From contig JBBHKE010002367.1 in NCBI GenBank assembly GCA_037447655.1, positions 77,386-141,385 on the forward strand: a DNA stretch of 64,000 nucleotides, given 5' to 3'. The number at the start of each line of letters is the position of its first letter. The stretch's first letter is position 1. Under the pieces are notes generated by a model. That model did not search any database and was not told where the DNA came from. It was given only the letters and a program-made list of their open reading frames with translations. The position numbers were made by a program, and so were the translations under genes. Positions 12,398 to 22,790 of this stretch are shown one piece after another. Origin of the DNA: Zygnema cylindricum. Its lineage: Eukaryota; Streptophyta; Zygnematophyceae; Zygnematales; Zygnemataceae.

Positions 12398-12404
12398 TAC
12401 TGTA

Positions 12405-12610
12405 CACCGTGAATCGTTATTACTTATTAGCCTTATGTACGCTATATCGGCACCCCAAAATTTTGACATTGATACCTTAAATATAATAAACTACACTATT
12501 TAAGGACGCGGACAATAATCTGCCACGTCTCATGGAACTAAATTAGAATGAATGACGCTATTTTTTTCTTTACACTAATAATTTCTATACGCTAATAACG
12601 ATTCAAGGTG
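12405..12610. mobile_element. TA-flanked MITE D (206 bp) with a paralogous empty site
   Basis: The ends are CACCGTGAATCGTTATTA and, read inward from the right, CACCTTGAATCGTTATTA, with 17 of 18 bases equal. TA flanks both sides (12403-12404 and 12611-12612). The duplicate copy at 14291-14310 reads CTACTG-TA-CTCTCT without the element, so only one TA is present there. This shows a TA target duplication and places the family with Tc1/mariner-type MITEs. There is no coding sequence. Confidence 0.9.
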
Positions 12611-13110
12611 TACTCTCTCTCTCTACCCCTCTCTCTCCCTCACTCTCTTTCTTCTCTCGTTCTCTCTCTCTTTCTCGCCCCTCCATCTTCTTGTGCCTTT
12701 GTGCTTTACTGTCCCATCCTCTGGCTCTCTTTCCATTCCCTTTCCCATCTGTTTTGTAATCCCTCTCTCTACCGCCCTTCACTTGCAAAATTCGGCAACC
12801 ATGCAGGTAGGGCCTCCCTCTAATGGCTGGTTTTTGTTTTTTTCAGCAAATTAGAGGATTCTTCTGCAGTAACAGTCTGGTATAATAAAACTTTCTTAAA
12901 TATACCTATTTTGAAAGAAAGTAAATCAGCCTGTCACTGTCTGCTTGTAGAGTTTGTAGAATCAACCTGCTTTTTTTGCGTTGATGGTCTCATTTTTAAT
13001 TCTATTTTTTTTTGCAGGCAAGCGACAGGTTTAATATCAATAGCCAGCTTGAGCATTTGCAGGCGAAATATGTCGGAACAGGTGATGAGGATGCAGCGGT
13101 AATTACGTGA
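12611..13110 (+). pseudogene. Truncated duplicate of the SF3B5 5' region
   Basis: The CT-rich leader, the ATGCAG first exon (12801-12806), the whole first intron and the first part of exon 2 (from 13018) copy the true gene at 14300-14779 with few differences. Similarity stops at 13083, after the codons for VGTG. The reading frame continues through eight unrelated codons (DEDAAVIT) to a TGA at 13108-13110, so the spliced product would be only 32 residues. SF3B5 needs the rest of its small fold, so this copy should not be functional. Because the leader is duplicated too, the copy might still be transcribed. It carries MITE D just upstream; the true gene does not. Confidence 0.85.
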
Positions 13111-13978
13111 AGTACATAAATTATGTAATGTGGAAGCAATGATGCATACATGTCAGCTTTGGTTCATGTTTATTTCTTCATAAAAACAAAAATAAATGAG
13201 ATAATTCTATCTACACCGCAAAATTATTTTCGTTATACTACAGAAACATAATTAAAACATCAATTTTAACTATTGCATAGTGCATAATACAACATCCCCT
13301 GTCTACACATTGCTTAAAGCAAAACGTTGCATAATCGGCTTTGATTTTTAACAAAAAACTAAACGATGTAGCTTAAAAGACCTGCGATCCGATTGAAAAA
13401 TCAACAATTGTGCAGTAAAAACATTTTTTTTGGGAGCGGTTTCGTTATTCTCAAGACTAACAAATCAATAGGTGTTCACAAGGTGTCCAGACGGCATTAC
13501 TGAAGATGAGGATAGTAAGACCAAAATTGTTAGCGATTCAAAACAGCCAAGAAGGTAAATGTATGGCTAAACTTGTCATGCGTTTCAAAAAAATGACAAT
13601 ATCAGCTTAACGCGGTCACCATACTAAAGGAACATCAACAAGGAGATGAAAAAGGTTTAAAGGAAAAGTACGAAGTGCCCAAGCAAGCATGATCGTGACA
13701 GCGGCAGTCTGGTTTTTTACCACGCATGCTTTACAAGAGAACAACCGTGGAATCAAAAAAACGTCACTGCAGACTACCACTGCACTACAAATAATGAAGT
13801 AATAGCTTTATAAGAGTTAACTACACTAAATATTGGAAGTCTGCGTGGCTCATATGGGCCACTCAACTAAATAGTGTGGTTGAAAATGATTTATGCGTGT
13901 GCGTCAAAAAACGAGCGAAGAAATGCCCGCCTGCAACTGCTGCAGCAGATAGAGCCTCCGACTGCGGATTGAAAGCTA
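13111..13978. other. Spacer between the SF3B5 fragment and element E
   Basis: About 870 bp of AT-rich sequence. No exon, RNA gene or transposon terminus could be supported here. It separates the two copies of the duplication. Confidence 0.4.
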
Positions 13979-14176
13979 CACCATGAATCGTTATTAGCGT
14001 ATAGAAATTATTAGAGTAAAGAAAAATTAGCGTCATTCATTCTAATTTAGTGCCAGGAGACGTGGCAGACTATGGTCCACGTCCTGAAATAGCGTAGTTT
14101 ATTCTATTTAAGATATCAATGTCAAAATTTGGGGGCGCCGATATAGAGTTCATAACGCTAATAACGATTGGCGGTG
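13979..14176. mobile_element. TA-flanked MITE E (198 bp)
   Basis: Flanked by TA at 13977-13978 and 14177-14178. The left end reads CACCATGAATCGTTATTAGCG and the right end reads CGCTAATAACGATTGGCGGTG. The middle (CAGGAGACGTGGCAGAC) resembles the middle of the element at 63409, so the two belong to one subfamily. It lies about 320 bp upstream of the SF3B5 start codon. Confidence 0.8.
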
Positions 14177-14299
14177 TAGTTCACCAAAACTTTAACTAAC
14201 GTAGAAAAAAATTTAGTGTTATTAATTCTATTTCAGGTCAAAATTTGGGGGTGCCGATATAGCGTTCATAACGCTAATAACGATTGGCGGTCTACTGTA

Positions 14300-14400
14300 C
14301 TCTCTCTCTCTCTCCCTCTCTCTCCCTCTCTCTCCCTCACTCTCTTTCTTCTCTCGTTCTCTCTCTCTTTCTCGCCCCTCCATCTTCTTGTGCCTTTGTG
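14300..14400 (+). promoter_or_regulatory. CT-rich leader upstream of SF3B5
   Basis: A CT microsatellite begins just behind the inverted-repeat block at 14179-14297 and continues as a pyrimidine-rich leader to the ATG at 14498. CT-rich initiators and leaders are common in plant housekeeping genes. The same leader is present in the truncated copy. The transcription start cannot be placed. Confidence 0.4.
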
Positions 14401-14497
14401 CTTTACTGTCCCATCCTCTGGCTCTCTTTCCATTCCCTTTCCCATCTGTTTTGTAATCCCTCTCTCTACCGCCCTTCACTTGCAAAATTCGGCAACC

Positions 14498-15888
14498 ATG
14501 CAGGTAGGGCCTCTCTCTAATGGCTGGTTTTTGTTTTTTCAGCAAATTAGAGGATTCTTCTGCAGTAACAGTCTGATAGAAGAAAATTTTCTTAAATATA
14601 CCTATTTTGAAAGAAAGTAAATCAGCCTGTCAGTGTCTGCTTGTAGAGTTTGTAGAATCAACCTGCTTTTTTTGCGTTGATGGTCTCATTTTTAATTCTA
14701 TTTTTTTTACAGGCAAGCGACAGGTTTAATATCAATAGCCAGCTTGAGCATTTGCAGGCGAAATATGTCGGAACAGGTCATGCTGACCTAAATAGATTGT
14801 GAGTATTTAAAGTTTTAAACTTGACAAGTTGATTATTTGTTTTACAACATGTTTGACTAAAAGATGCATGAAAAATGGATAAGACTTTGCTACATGAAAG
14901 CTTATCTTCTGGCATCAAGGACCATTATGGTGTTCAGCATAGTAGTGATTTCCATTATAGCTGCCACCTTCTATCCCCTTTTTTAGGGTATTCTTGGTGA
15001 TTTTTTTCATTATAATTAAATGATGGTCTTTTGCTCTCCATTTTTAAACACTGTTCGTTTTCTCAACTAGAAGTTGATCTTCACATGTGCACTTCAAAGG
15101 TTGTTTTTCTGAACGAACTTGCTTTCAGGAGCACTTGGATAATAACGTAAAATCTGATACTCTACATTTTAAACTGACGAGTTGAAGCTTTCTCACAGTG
15201 AGAAACGTCCGAGCTACAGAAAAACAATCAACATAGAAACCGTACGTATGTGGAAGTTGCGATTGCCTTAATGTTTTAGCAATGAACATGTAATTTGCGT
15301 AGGTTTAGTAAGAAATTGGTATGAATGTAAGATGTTTACATTAAGTTTTAATTTTTAAATTGGTGGACAATGTTTGTTTTTTATGGTTTACTCTCCTGTG
15401 TAGTGAGTGGGCGGTCAATATTCAGCGTGACAGCTATGCCTCTTATGTCGGCCATTATCCTTTGCTGGCATATTTTGCTGTAGCAGAGAATGAGTCGATT
15501 GGCCGCGAACGATACAGCTTCATGCAGGTATGCAACAGGTTGTTTAATTTGTCAGGGTTTTTAGGGCTTTTTTGGCGATTGGTAGCTTTTTGGATTAGGA
15601 TTCTCGGACTTTTAGGGTGTTTTGGCGTTTTAGGATGTTTTGGCGTTTTAGGGTTCGATTGTTGATCGGTAGCTCGTTGGATTTTGGATGTAGCCTGAAA
15701 ATGGAAGGGGAATGAGTTTGGAAATGAGTTTTCTTTCTGGCTGTGTTTGTTTAAAGCATCGAGGGAGTAGCCATTAGGAAGGACACTTTCATGATATCCA
15801 CAGTTTTTGATTTTGGATGGACGGTTTTTTGTGGGTTCAGAAAATGCTTTTACCATGCGGTTTGCCTCCAGAGAGGGAGGATGATTAG
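14498..15888 (+). CDS. SF3B5: Splicing factor 3B subunit 5 (SF3b10)
   Basis: Four exons, all in phase: 14498-14503 (ATGCAG only), 14713-14798, 15404-15527 and 15841-15888 (TAG). They encode 87 residues, the usual plant length. The sequence is strongly conserved: MQASDRFNINSQLEHL, KYVGTGHADLNRFEW, NIQRDSYASYVGHYP, FAVAENESIGRERY, and the C-terminus KMLLPCGLPPEREDD. SF3B5 is a small subunit of the SF3b complex in the U2 snRNP, which helps recognise the intron branch site in the nucleus. A six-base first exon is unusual, but the intron behind it is preserved in the nearby duplicate, which supports it. Intron 3 has a short repeated GTTTTGGCGTTTTAGG stretch near 15615-15650. Neighbours are MITE E upstream and PRP4, convergent, downstream. 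Confidence 0.95.
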
Positions 15889-18491
15889 CCAGCGCGTCTC
15901 GTTGCCGCAGAAAACAAGAACAGCTCTGTTTTTTTTCTTGTACACTATTGTTGGCTATTTGTAGCTTTTGCAACGCTTATATTCTGAATAAGATTATATA
16001 TGTGCCAAGTATATTGGATATTATTTGAAACAAATAGTCGTAGAACTCTGAAACATGGTCTGACCCAGGAGAGTCCATAATATGCACAACCTGCAATTGA
16101 TTTCACAATTTTCGGTTTCGGGAGTCTAACATTTTTGGACTTCAGTTTCAGTCTCTTGGTGTAGAAGAATTTGGTAAGGGTTTTAGTCACCTCATGTAGA
16201 AGGTCAAAAGTAGATTTTTAGTCTCCTCATGTAGGTGATTCCCTTAGTTGTCATGTGCTGCTCTGAAGGGTAGTTTCCCGTTTTGTGAGTATTTTGTCGA
16301 TTTTGAACTGTGACAATTGTTGTTCTCGATTTTTCCTATAAATCAATAAAACCCACATGCTCATTTGAAGCCGGAAATCATGGAAGGGACGTCTTTTTCA
16401 AGCTATTCTTGCGATTTGTGGTTAAGTTTTGTGATTAGTTTCCTACTGTGAATTTTGCAGAAAAGTGCGAGTTTCCCATTGTCCATGGTTTTGATCTGTT
16501 TTAGCTGCTGGTTGTGAATTGTGACCGAAATTGAGTTTCTTTTGATGCGTAATTACTTGAGTTTGTTTTGTCATGCTATTACGCTCATAACAATTATCAA
16601 TTTTAACACAGTTTCTGTGGAATTAAAAGTTGACACGATGACCTTTCATTTGCCTCTCTTATTGTTTCTGCACGCCGGGTTTAGGTAGGATTTAGTATAA
16701 TAGCATGAACTTAATTGATATTCGTTGTCACCTTGTTAAAGTCTGCCTCTAAGTTTATTTGACTGTTCGAGAGAAGCTGTGGTCGAACACTTATGCCATT
16801 TCTTTTGGTGTCTCTGTGACAATGTAAAAAGATCCCATTTTCCGCCTCCTTCAGAGCTTGAAATCAAGGTCAAAACGAGCACCTCAACCACGGGAAATTC
16901 TCAAATAAACTACCAACTGAGTTTCATAAATAGTAATCCATATGTTTACATGCAGAACGATTTAATTCATGATAAAAGTGATTTCATATCTGCTATAAAA
17001 AGAAAAAAAGCACTGAGCCAGTGGAGTCTATAATCTAGACACCCTTAGAAATAAAGCAAAATTTCTTAAAAATAAACCCACAGTGCAACTTTCAAGGTAA
17101 TGAATGGACAACTTGAAAGTTACAGATTCCGGACTTGACTATGCTTGTAAACTCACAGTTTTTCTTTTTATTGATGCTCGGCATTCCTGAGGTGACATTG
17201 GCTCCAGAAAAACCCTAAATATGCCATGGTGATTTACAAGAAACTGCTGACAGGGGAGGGGCGGTGATTTTACCAGTGCTCAGCTGCGGATCAAGTCGCT
17301 TGCCGTGGTTAAGAGGAACTCAGACACGTGGGTAGAACATTGTGAAAAAGGAGGTGCACTCACGTAGTGTGGGAGAACTCAAATTAGTAAATAGAACATG
17401 GAGACAAAAAGCTGTCGCAAAGTGAGGGAAGAGCCTCTCCCTCCCTCTCCGTCTTTCTCTTCCTCTCTCTCTTTCTCTCCCTCTCCTCCCACTCCCTCTC
17501 CCTCCCCCGCGCCCTCTCCCTCTTCCCACTCCCTCTCCCTCTCACTCCCCCTCCCACTCTCCCTCTTCCTCTCCCTCTTCCTCTCCCTCCCCCTCTCCTT
17601 CACCCACTCCCTCTCCCTCACCCACTCCCTCTCCCTCTTCCTCTCCCTCTCCCTCTCCATCTCTCTCATAGGTATTGACATGCTCTACATCGATATAAAG
17701 CAGTCCATGTAGTATTACACCAAAGTTCTTTGAACTCAGTGGCACGGACTTACAACATGCTTTGGCAAACCAGTATGACCACCATGTTGCAAAACATACT
17801 AAATGACAACTACAATTAAGGACAGCTTTGTTTTCTGTCCATTTTCAATGTGTGCTGCATTGCAATTACAGTCACCTAAAAGAAGTCTGCACAACGAGGC
17901 TAAGTAAGTTATTCGCTTCCATTTCAGAATAAAAAACGTTCATGGTTTTTTTGCAATATTGATGGTTCACAAAAGATCAATAGAAGAGCAATGTGCCACC
18001 CGCAGACGAGACGCGGGGTGAAAGGTTGCCATTTCGCATATAGCTTGACCACTATGACACTGCCATAGCCATCACATATCTTACTCCAACTAAGATTTAA
18101 CTTTTTTCCAAAAACCAGTGAAACCGGGAACAAAATGAAGCCAATGGTAATATGACGCTGCGTAGTTCCAATGTATCTTTGAGTAATTCCAAAAAAAAAT
18201 TCACAGTTACCAAAGCTGCGAGATTTCAATATAGTTTTGAGTAGTTAAAATATGGCTTTTACCATGAAAGATGTCCTATGATTTTGCCAACAAGTCTCAA
18301 AAACCTGGAAAACTTCTAGATGTAAATGCATTGGAGCATCAAGAGAGCCTGCCTGGACTTGAAGATACCATAAGCGTAAACTAGAGGAGGTTTGAAAGCA
18401 TTGTTTTTCCTGCCTATATTACAATAAAATTGTTTTTAGTTGGCAGTGTAAGCCTCTTGGTGGCAAATTGACTCTTTTAATGTTCCGCTGA
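15889..18491. other. Spacer between convergent SF3B5 and PRP4, with a CT tract
   Basis: The 3' ends of both genes point into this region. A pyrimidine-rich tract of CCCTCT and CTTCCT units covers about 17430-17670. Frames at 16779-17033 and 17924-18229 have no family resemblance. Nothing else is supported. Confidence 0.5.
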
Positions 18492-21400
18492 TCAGTCATC
18501 CATATCCATGGACTTAAAGTCAGTTGCCCACAACTTGATGGTTCGATCATAAGATACTGTAGCGATGTACTCACCGTCTGCACATACGCCACAATACAGA
18601 TACAATTTCCTTGCTTAACTTCAAGTAAAAAGTCATCCAAACGAAGAACTTCTAGCCAGACAACAGGAGGAATGTTTACGTTAAGCCCAACCTGTATGAT
18701 TACATACATGGCGTGAATCTTTGCGATGCATCATGTCTCGTCCAAACCAGCAAGAGAGTTTTTTCCACAATTTCTGGGAATCCCAAAAACAACAAAAAGA
18801 GTGTAGGAGTGGTTGTGACAGCGTACCAGCAGCGACATCAACTCCCATAACTTTTCCTTCATGCCCGGCTAAAGTCTTTACAGCTTTGAAGTCTTTTCCC
18901 GACCATATCTGTACACAAGTAAAACATGCCATGAACCATATGAGCTTCTGGTCATAATATTGGACTCTGATGTGACTCTCTGTAAAAACGATAACTCTCA
19001 ACTATCCCCCAACAGACTTACGCGAGATAATGGTTTCTGCGGTCTATGCACTCCATCAACGCTCATATCACAATTTTGAGCATTAAGTTTACTTAGACAC
19101 AAACTGCCAGCATGTTTCTCCAAATAGACTTAAAATGCTCAATGCTCCAGCACTAACAGGACTCAGCCGCAGACAATGAAAACAAAAAAGTATCTTTACC
19201 CGAGCTGAGTTATCATAAGAAGCTGTGACGAGGAAGTGGCCATCCCTTGGCTCATACTTGACGTGGGCCACAAGGGCAGAGTGGGCTGGGATGACATAAA
19301 CGCATCCCTTTTTTCGCAAGTCCCAAATACGGCACGTGTGGTCCTCTCCCGCAGTGGCCAGATGATAACCATTAGGTGAGAAATCGACGCCCAGGACCTG
19401 CCCAATGCGAAACCGAGTGACGTCGTAGACTTGGTCCCTGCTCACAAATTTTCAGCACCTTCCGACTTTCATTTCAAAGCTTCATCAGCCCATAATAGAG
19501 CATGTCTATGAGGGCGATAAAATATAAAGACATACTGCTATGTTTGAAATAGAGTCTGCAGCTTTCTTGAAGTGTGTTCAAGACAGTAAATGGAAGCTGA
19601 CTGGCAATCGACAAGGGACGCAGAAATTCAAAAAAGAGTACACATAACAAGCAAGTACTTGCATTTGACATCAAGGATCAAATGTTGTTTATGTCGGCCA
19701 GTCATCGAACAGCGAGCCCTCAGTTTTCCACAATCAGGACTGATTAAATAATAACACACCTTAACTTGAACTATCACTTTTATGTCCTTTGGGTAAGTCC
19801 TTGTTGTGAAGTTAAAAAGAAATCAAAACACCCTAAAATTATTCTGGAAAATCATAGCTTCTATAGAAGAAAAAAAGATTTTGAAATGTACATGGACACA
19901 CTTATTTTGGTAACCAGAGAACTACATGCAGCATTCAAGGTTGACATAAATTCTGCCTTTCAATTTACGCTGTCCAAACATATTTGAACAGTATAGATGA
20001 AATTATGTACTCGTTATATTTTATGAACAACAACTAATTGACTTAGCACAGACTTCCGCTGTTGTGAACGGAACTTACAAACATCTTCATGTTTCAGCCC
20101 ACTTCAAAAAAATAGATAAATATCAGATGCCTACTCCAGACCGTTTTCATGAGCATTAAGCTTTCTCAAATGTTACATACCGATTTCACGTGGCCCTCGA
20201 GTGCTAGTATGCTCCTTCCTGTTCGCAAGTCCCATACTCTCGCGAGTGCATCAAGCCCGCATGAAGCTGCAAGCGATCCATCGCACTGAAAAGAAATTCC
20301 ATAAACACTCCGAGAATGCCCTTCTTGCAGTAGCAGCTCAACTCCCGTGTTAATGTCCCACAAACGCCACGTCTTATCAAAGCTGGCTGTGCCCAAATAA
20401 TTTCCAGAAGGATGGAATGCAAGTCGAGCAAGCCTGTCAAGGTGCCCTTCAAAGCTATGCAGCTGTTTACCTACACCAGACCACAATATTGCTTTACGAT
20501 CGGCTGATGCTGTGGCAAAGTTGCCAGCTGTGATGTCTAGGTCAATGCACGCTCGGGGATGGCAGGCAACTGCTGTGACTCGTTCAGCATGTCCCTGTGG
20601 AAACACCATATCAACAAAAAAATACAAGGTTAAAGGAAATGGAAACAGCATATCAACAAGAAATTGTAGGTTAACGGAAATAGAAAAACACAGGCAAAGA
20701 AATAAGAGCGATCAAATGTGAATGGGCAAAAACTTCTGGTATGCAGGTGGTCACTTCAGCAAGTTCGTTTGAAATTCAGATGCGCCTAAAATTCAGCAAA
20801 TTGGCATCAAAATGATCAGGAAACAGTATTAAACTATCGAAGCTAACTAAAAGTGGTGGAAAAGCTGATACATTAGCTATATGTAATGTAGTCATTCTTA
20901 AAGGCTCAGAGATGCTCTTCTTGGTGCAGTCCTTCGGCAAACGTACCTTAAGAACAGTCTTGTTTGAAATTTTTGGCACATTCCACACCTTCCCTAATCC
21001 ACTCCAAGAGCATGTCACCAGCAAAGACGAATCCGGAGAAAATGCACATCCTGAAACAGGTCGAAAATCGCCTATCTCACTACATTGCAAAGTTGTTAAT
21101 GCAACTGATTTCAATACTGCCTCTGTTTCCTCATCTTCATCCTCATCAGCTGCCTCTCTTTTCCTTTTTGCAACTTGTATCCTTTCATATGCTCGCGGCA
21201 GAGAGAACTGCGCAATCTCTCCTCTTGCATGCATGAGTTCTGCAGAACCCTCAGTGTAGAAAAGTTCTGCCTTAAGCATTTGTTGTTCTTCCTGTTCTTC
21301 CTCTGTTCCCTCTTGAACTTCCTTCATTAGCTTTTCTAGCTCCCCATTTGCATCCATTTTTGCCATAATCTGTCTCAAACGGTCTCTCCTCTCCATTTCT

Positions 21401-21963
21401 CTCTCGCCAAACAAAGTAACAGGCTCCTCCAAAGCTCTCAACTTGCTCCTAACAGCATTATCATTTGTTGGAACTGCAAGAGCTCGGGCTCTTCTTTTCA
21501 ACAAAAGCTCCTGATACTTCTGATCTTGTAGTTCCTTCTGTTTCTTACTCTCAGCAGAAAGCTCATAAGTTTCAGCATCCGGACCAACTGCTTGTATATT
21601 CCCGGCTGCAATTGCAGCCTCCAAGCCTTCCAGTTTTTCCTCCTCCTTTTCCTCGGCGATATCGTCCTCATCTTCTTCATCTCCCTCCATAGTCCCCTCT
21701 TTAACTCCAACACCCGCAGCATGGCCTCCTTCAAAAACTAGGCCACCCTCACCAATTCCTTCGACATCAGATGATGCTTCCGCATCTGTTCCTTTACCCT
21801 CTTTTTTGGCAGTCAATAGCCGAATCTTCTCAAGCCGTACTTTCTCTTGTTCTTCTAAACTTCCAAAATGAATTCGTTCTGATGGATTTTTCAGACTTTG
21901 AGGAAGATCGTCTTCGTCGTCATCCATGATTTCCGTGTTATTTCCTTCTTCTCCTGACGCCAT
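18492..21963 (-). CDS. PRP4: U4/U6 small nuclear ribonucleoprotein PRP4 (WD40)
   Basis: Five exons join in phase: 21963-20947, 20594-20181, 19397-19200, 18908-18827 and 18577-18492 (TGA), giving about 598 residues. The N-terminal third is acidic. Around residues 164-203 is the PRP4-type motif (VPTNDNAVRSKLRALEE, then TLFGEREMERRDRLR). From about residue 305 come WD40 blades: GCAFSPDSSLLVTCSWSG, then RLAFHPSGNYLGTASFDKTW, YGISFQCDGSLAASCGLDAL, DFSPNGYHLATAGEDHTC and YIATVSYDRTIKLW. PRP4 sits in the U4/U6.U5 tri-snRNP with PRP3 and is needed for spliceosome activation in the nucleus. Plant homologues (LACHESIS in Arabidopsis) are about 550 residues; the extra length here is in the acidic N-terminus. 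Start at 21963 (MASGEEGN) is chosen over an upstream non-ATG extension. No defects were seen. Confidence 0.95.
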
Positions 21964-22641
21964 GTAGCTCAGCGATATTTGCAAACTAATTTAATTGATT
22001 CTCCTGTCGAGGCAACCTCGCCCTCTTGTCCGGGAATAGAGTTTTCTCCGCGAATATCAGTAGAGGCGGTGAGGTGGCAAGAAGGAGATAAACTTGGGGG
22101 GGTTGCCTTGAGTAATAGATACGTTCCATTTTGTAAAGCGGCACAGTTCACTTTATCGTTATTACAGTCAAAGTAAAAGCCACTCTGTCGAACGCAGAAA
22201 CCGTTCAACAATTAAAATCAATTAAAGTGTAAATGTGCAACTGACGGAATTGATAGGATTTGATCCAGCGTCAACCAAACTTCCTAAATAGTTGAGCGAT
22301 GTGTAACAGTTTTGTCGCTTTTCTCTAAATTTAAGGAAGTGCGTGTTCAAACCCTGCAAAGGGCAGATTTTTAGATCCAATAATTTTATGAAAATGAAAA
22401 TTCTTTCGTGTATTTTTCATGAAATTTAATTTTTAGTGAACAAACAATATGGAACAAGTCGGACACGGAAACATGAAATTTAATTTACGTTAGCCGGGGT
22501 CGCTTTTACGGGTAACCGAACTGAACCTTGCATTTTTAGCACTACGGACAACGTGTTGGGGAGCACCGGACGCGTCCACGTCGCCCCACTTTCATTTCGT
22601 TTTACGACGCGCCGTTTTTCGTGTCTGTGTTTTTTTTTTTT

Positions 22642-22790
22642 AGCCGCTTAAAACATCTTTTCCCCATACACACGTGTCCGATTTATGATTGAAGACCACC
22701 AATCAGAAGGTGAGAACCTTGTCTTTCAATCGGAACCGTCAGATTATCAATCCGACAAGTGTGCACATTGAAAAAATGTTTCAAGCGGCC
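22642..22790. repeat. Fold-back (imperfect inverted repeat) element, about 150 bp
   Basis: The left arm AGCCGCTTAAAACATCTTTT and onward is mirrored by the right arm ending AAAAAATGTTTCAAGCGGCC. Further in, ACACGTGTCCGATT pairs with AATCCGACAAGTGTG, and GATTGAAGAC pairs with GTCTTTCAATC. Nearly the whole segment can therefore fold into one hairpin. It could be a fold-back MITE or a source of small RNAs. No target duplication was identified. Confidence 0.6.

Noticed and set aside
15600-15655. Telomere-like TTTAGGG wording in SF3B5 intron 3
   Set aside because: Only isolated units occur within a GTTTTGGCGTTTTAGG repeat; there is no telomeric array.
17379-17681. Arg/Glu-rich minus-strand frame
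   Set aside because: Pure translation of the CT microsatellite at 17430-17670.
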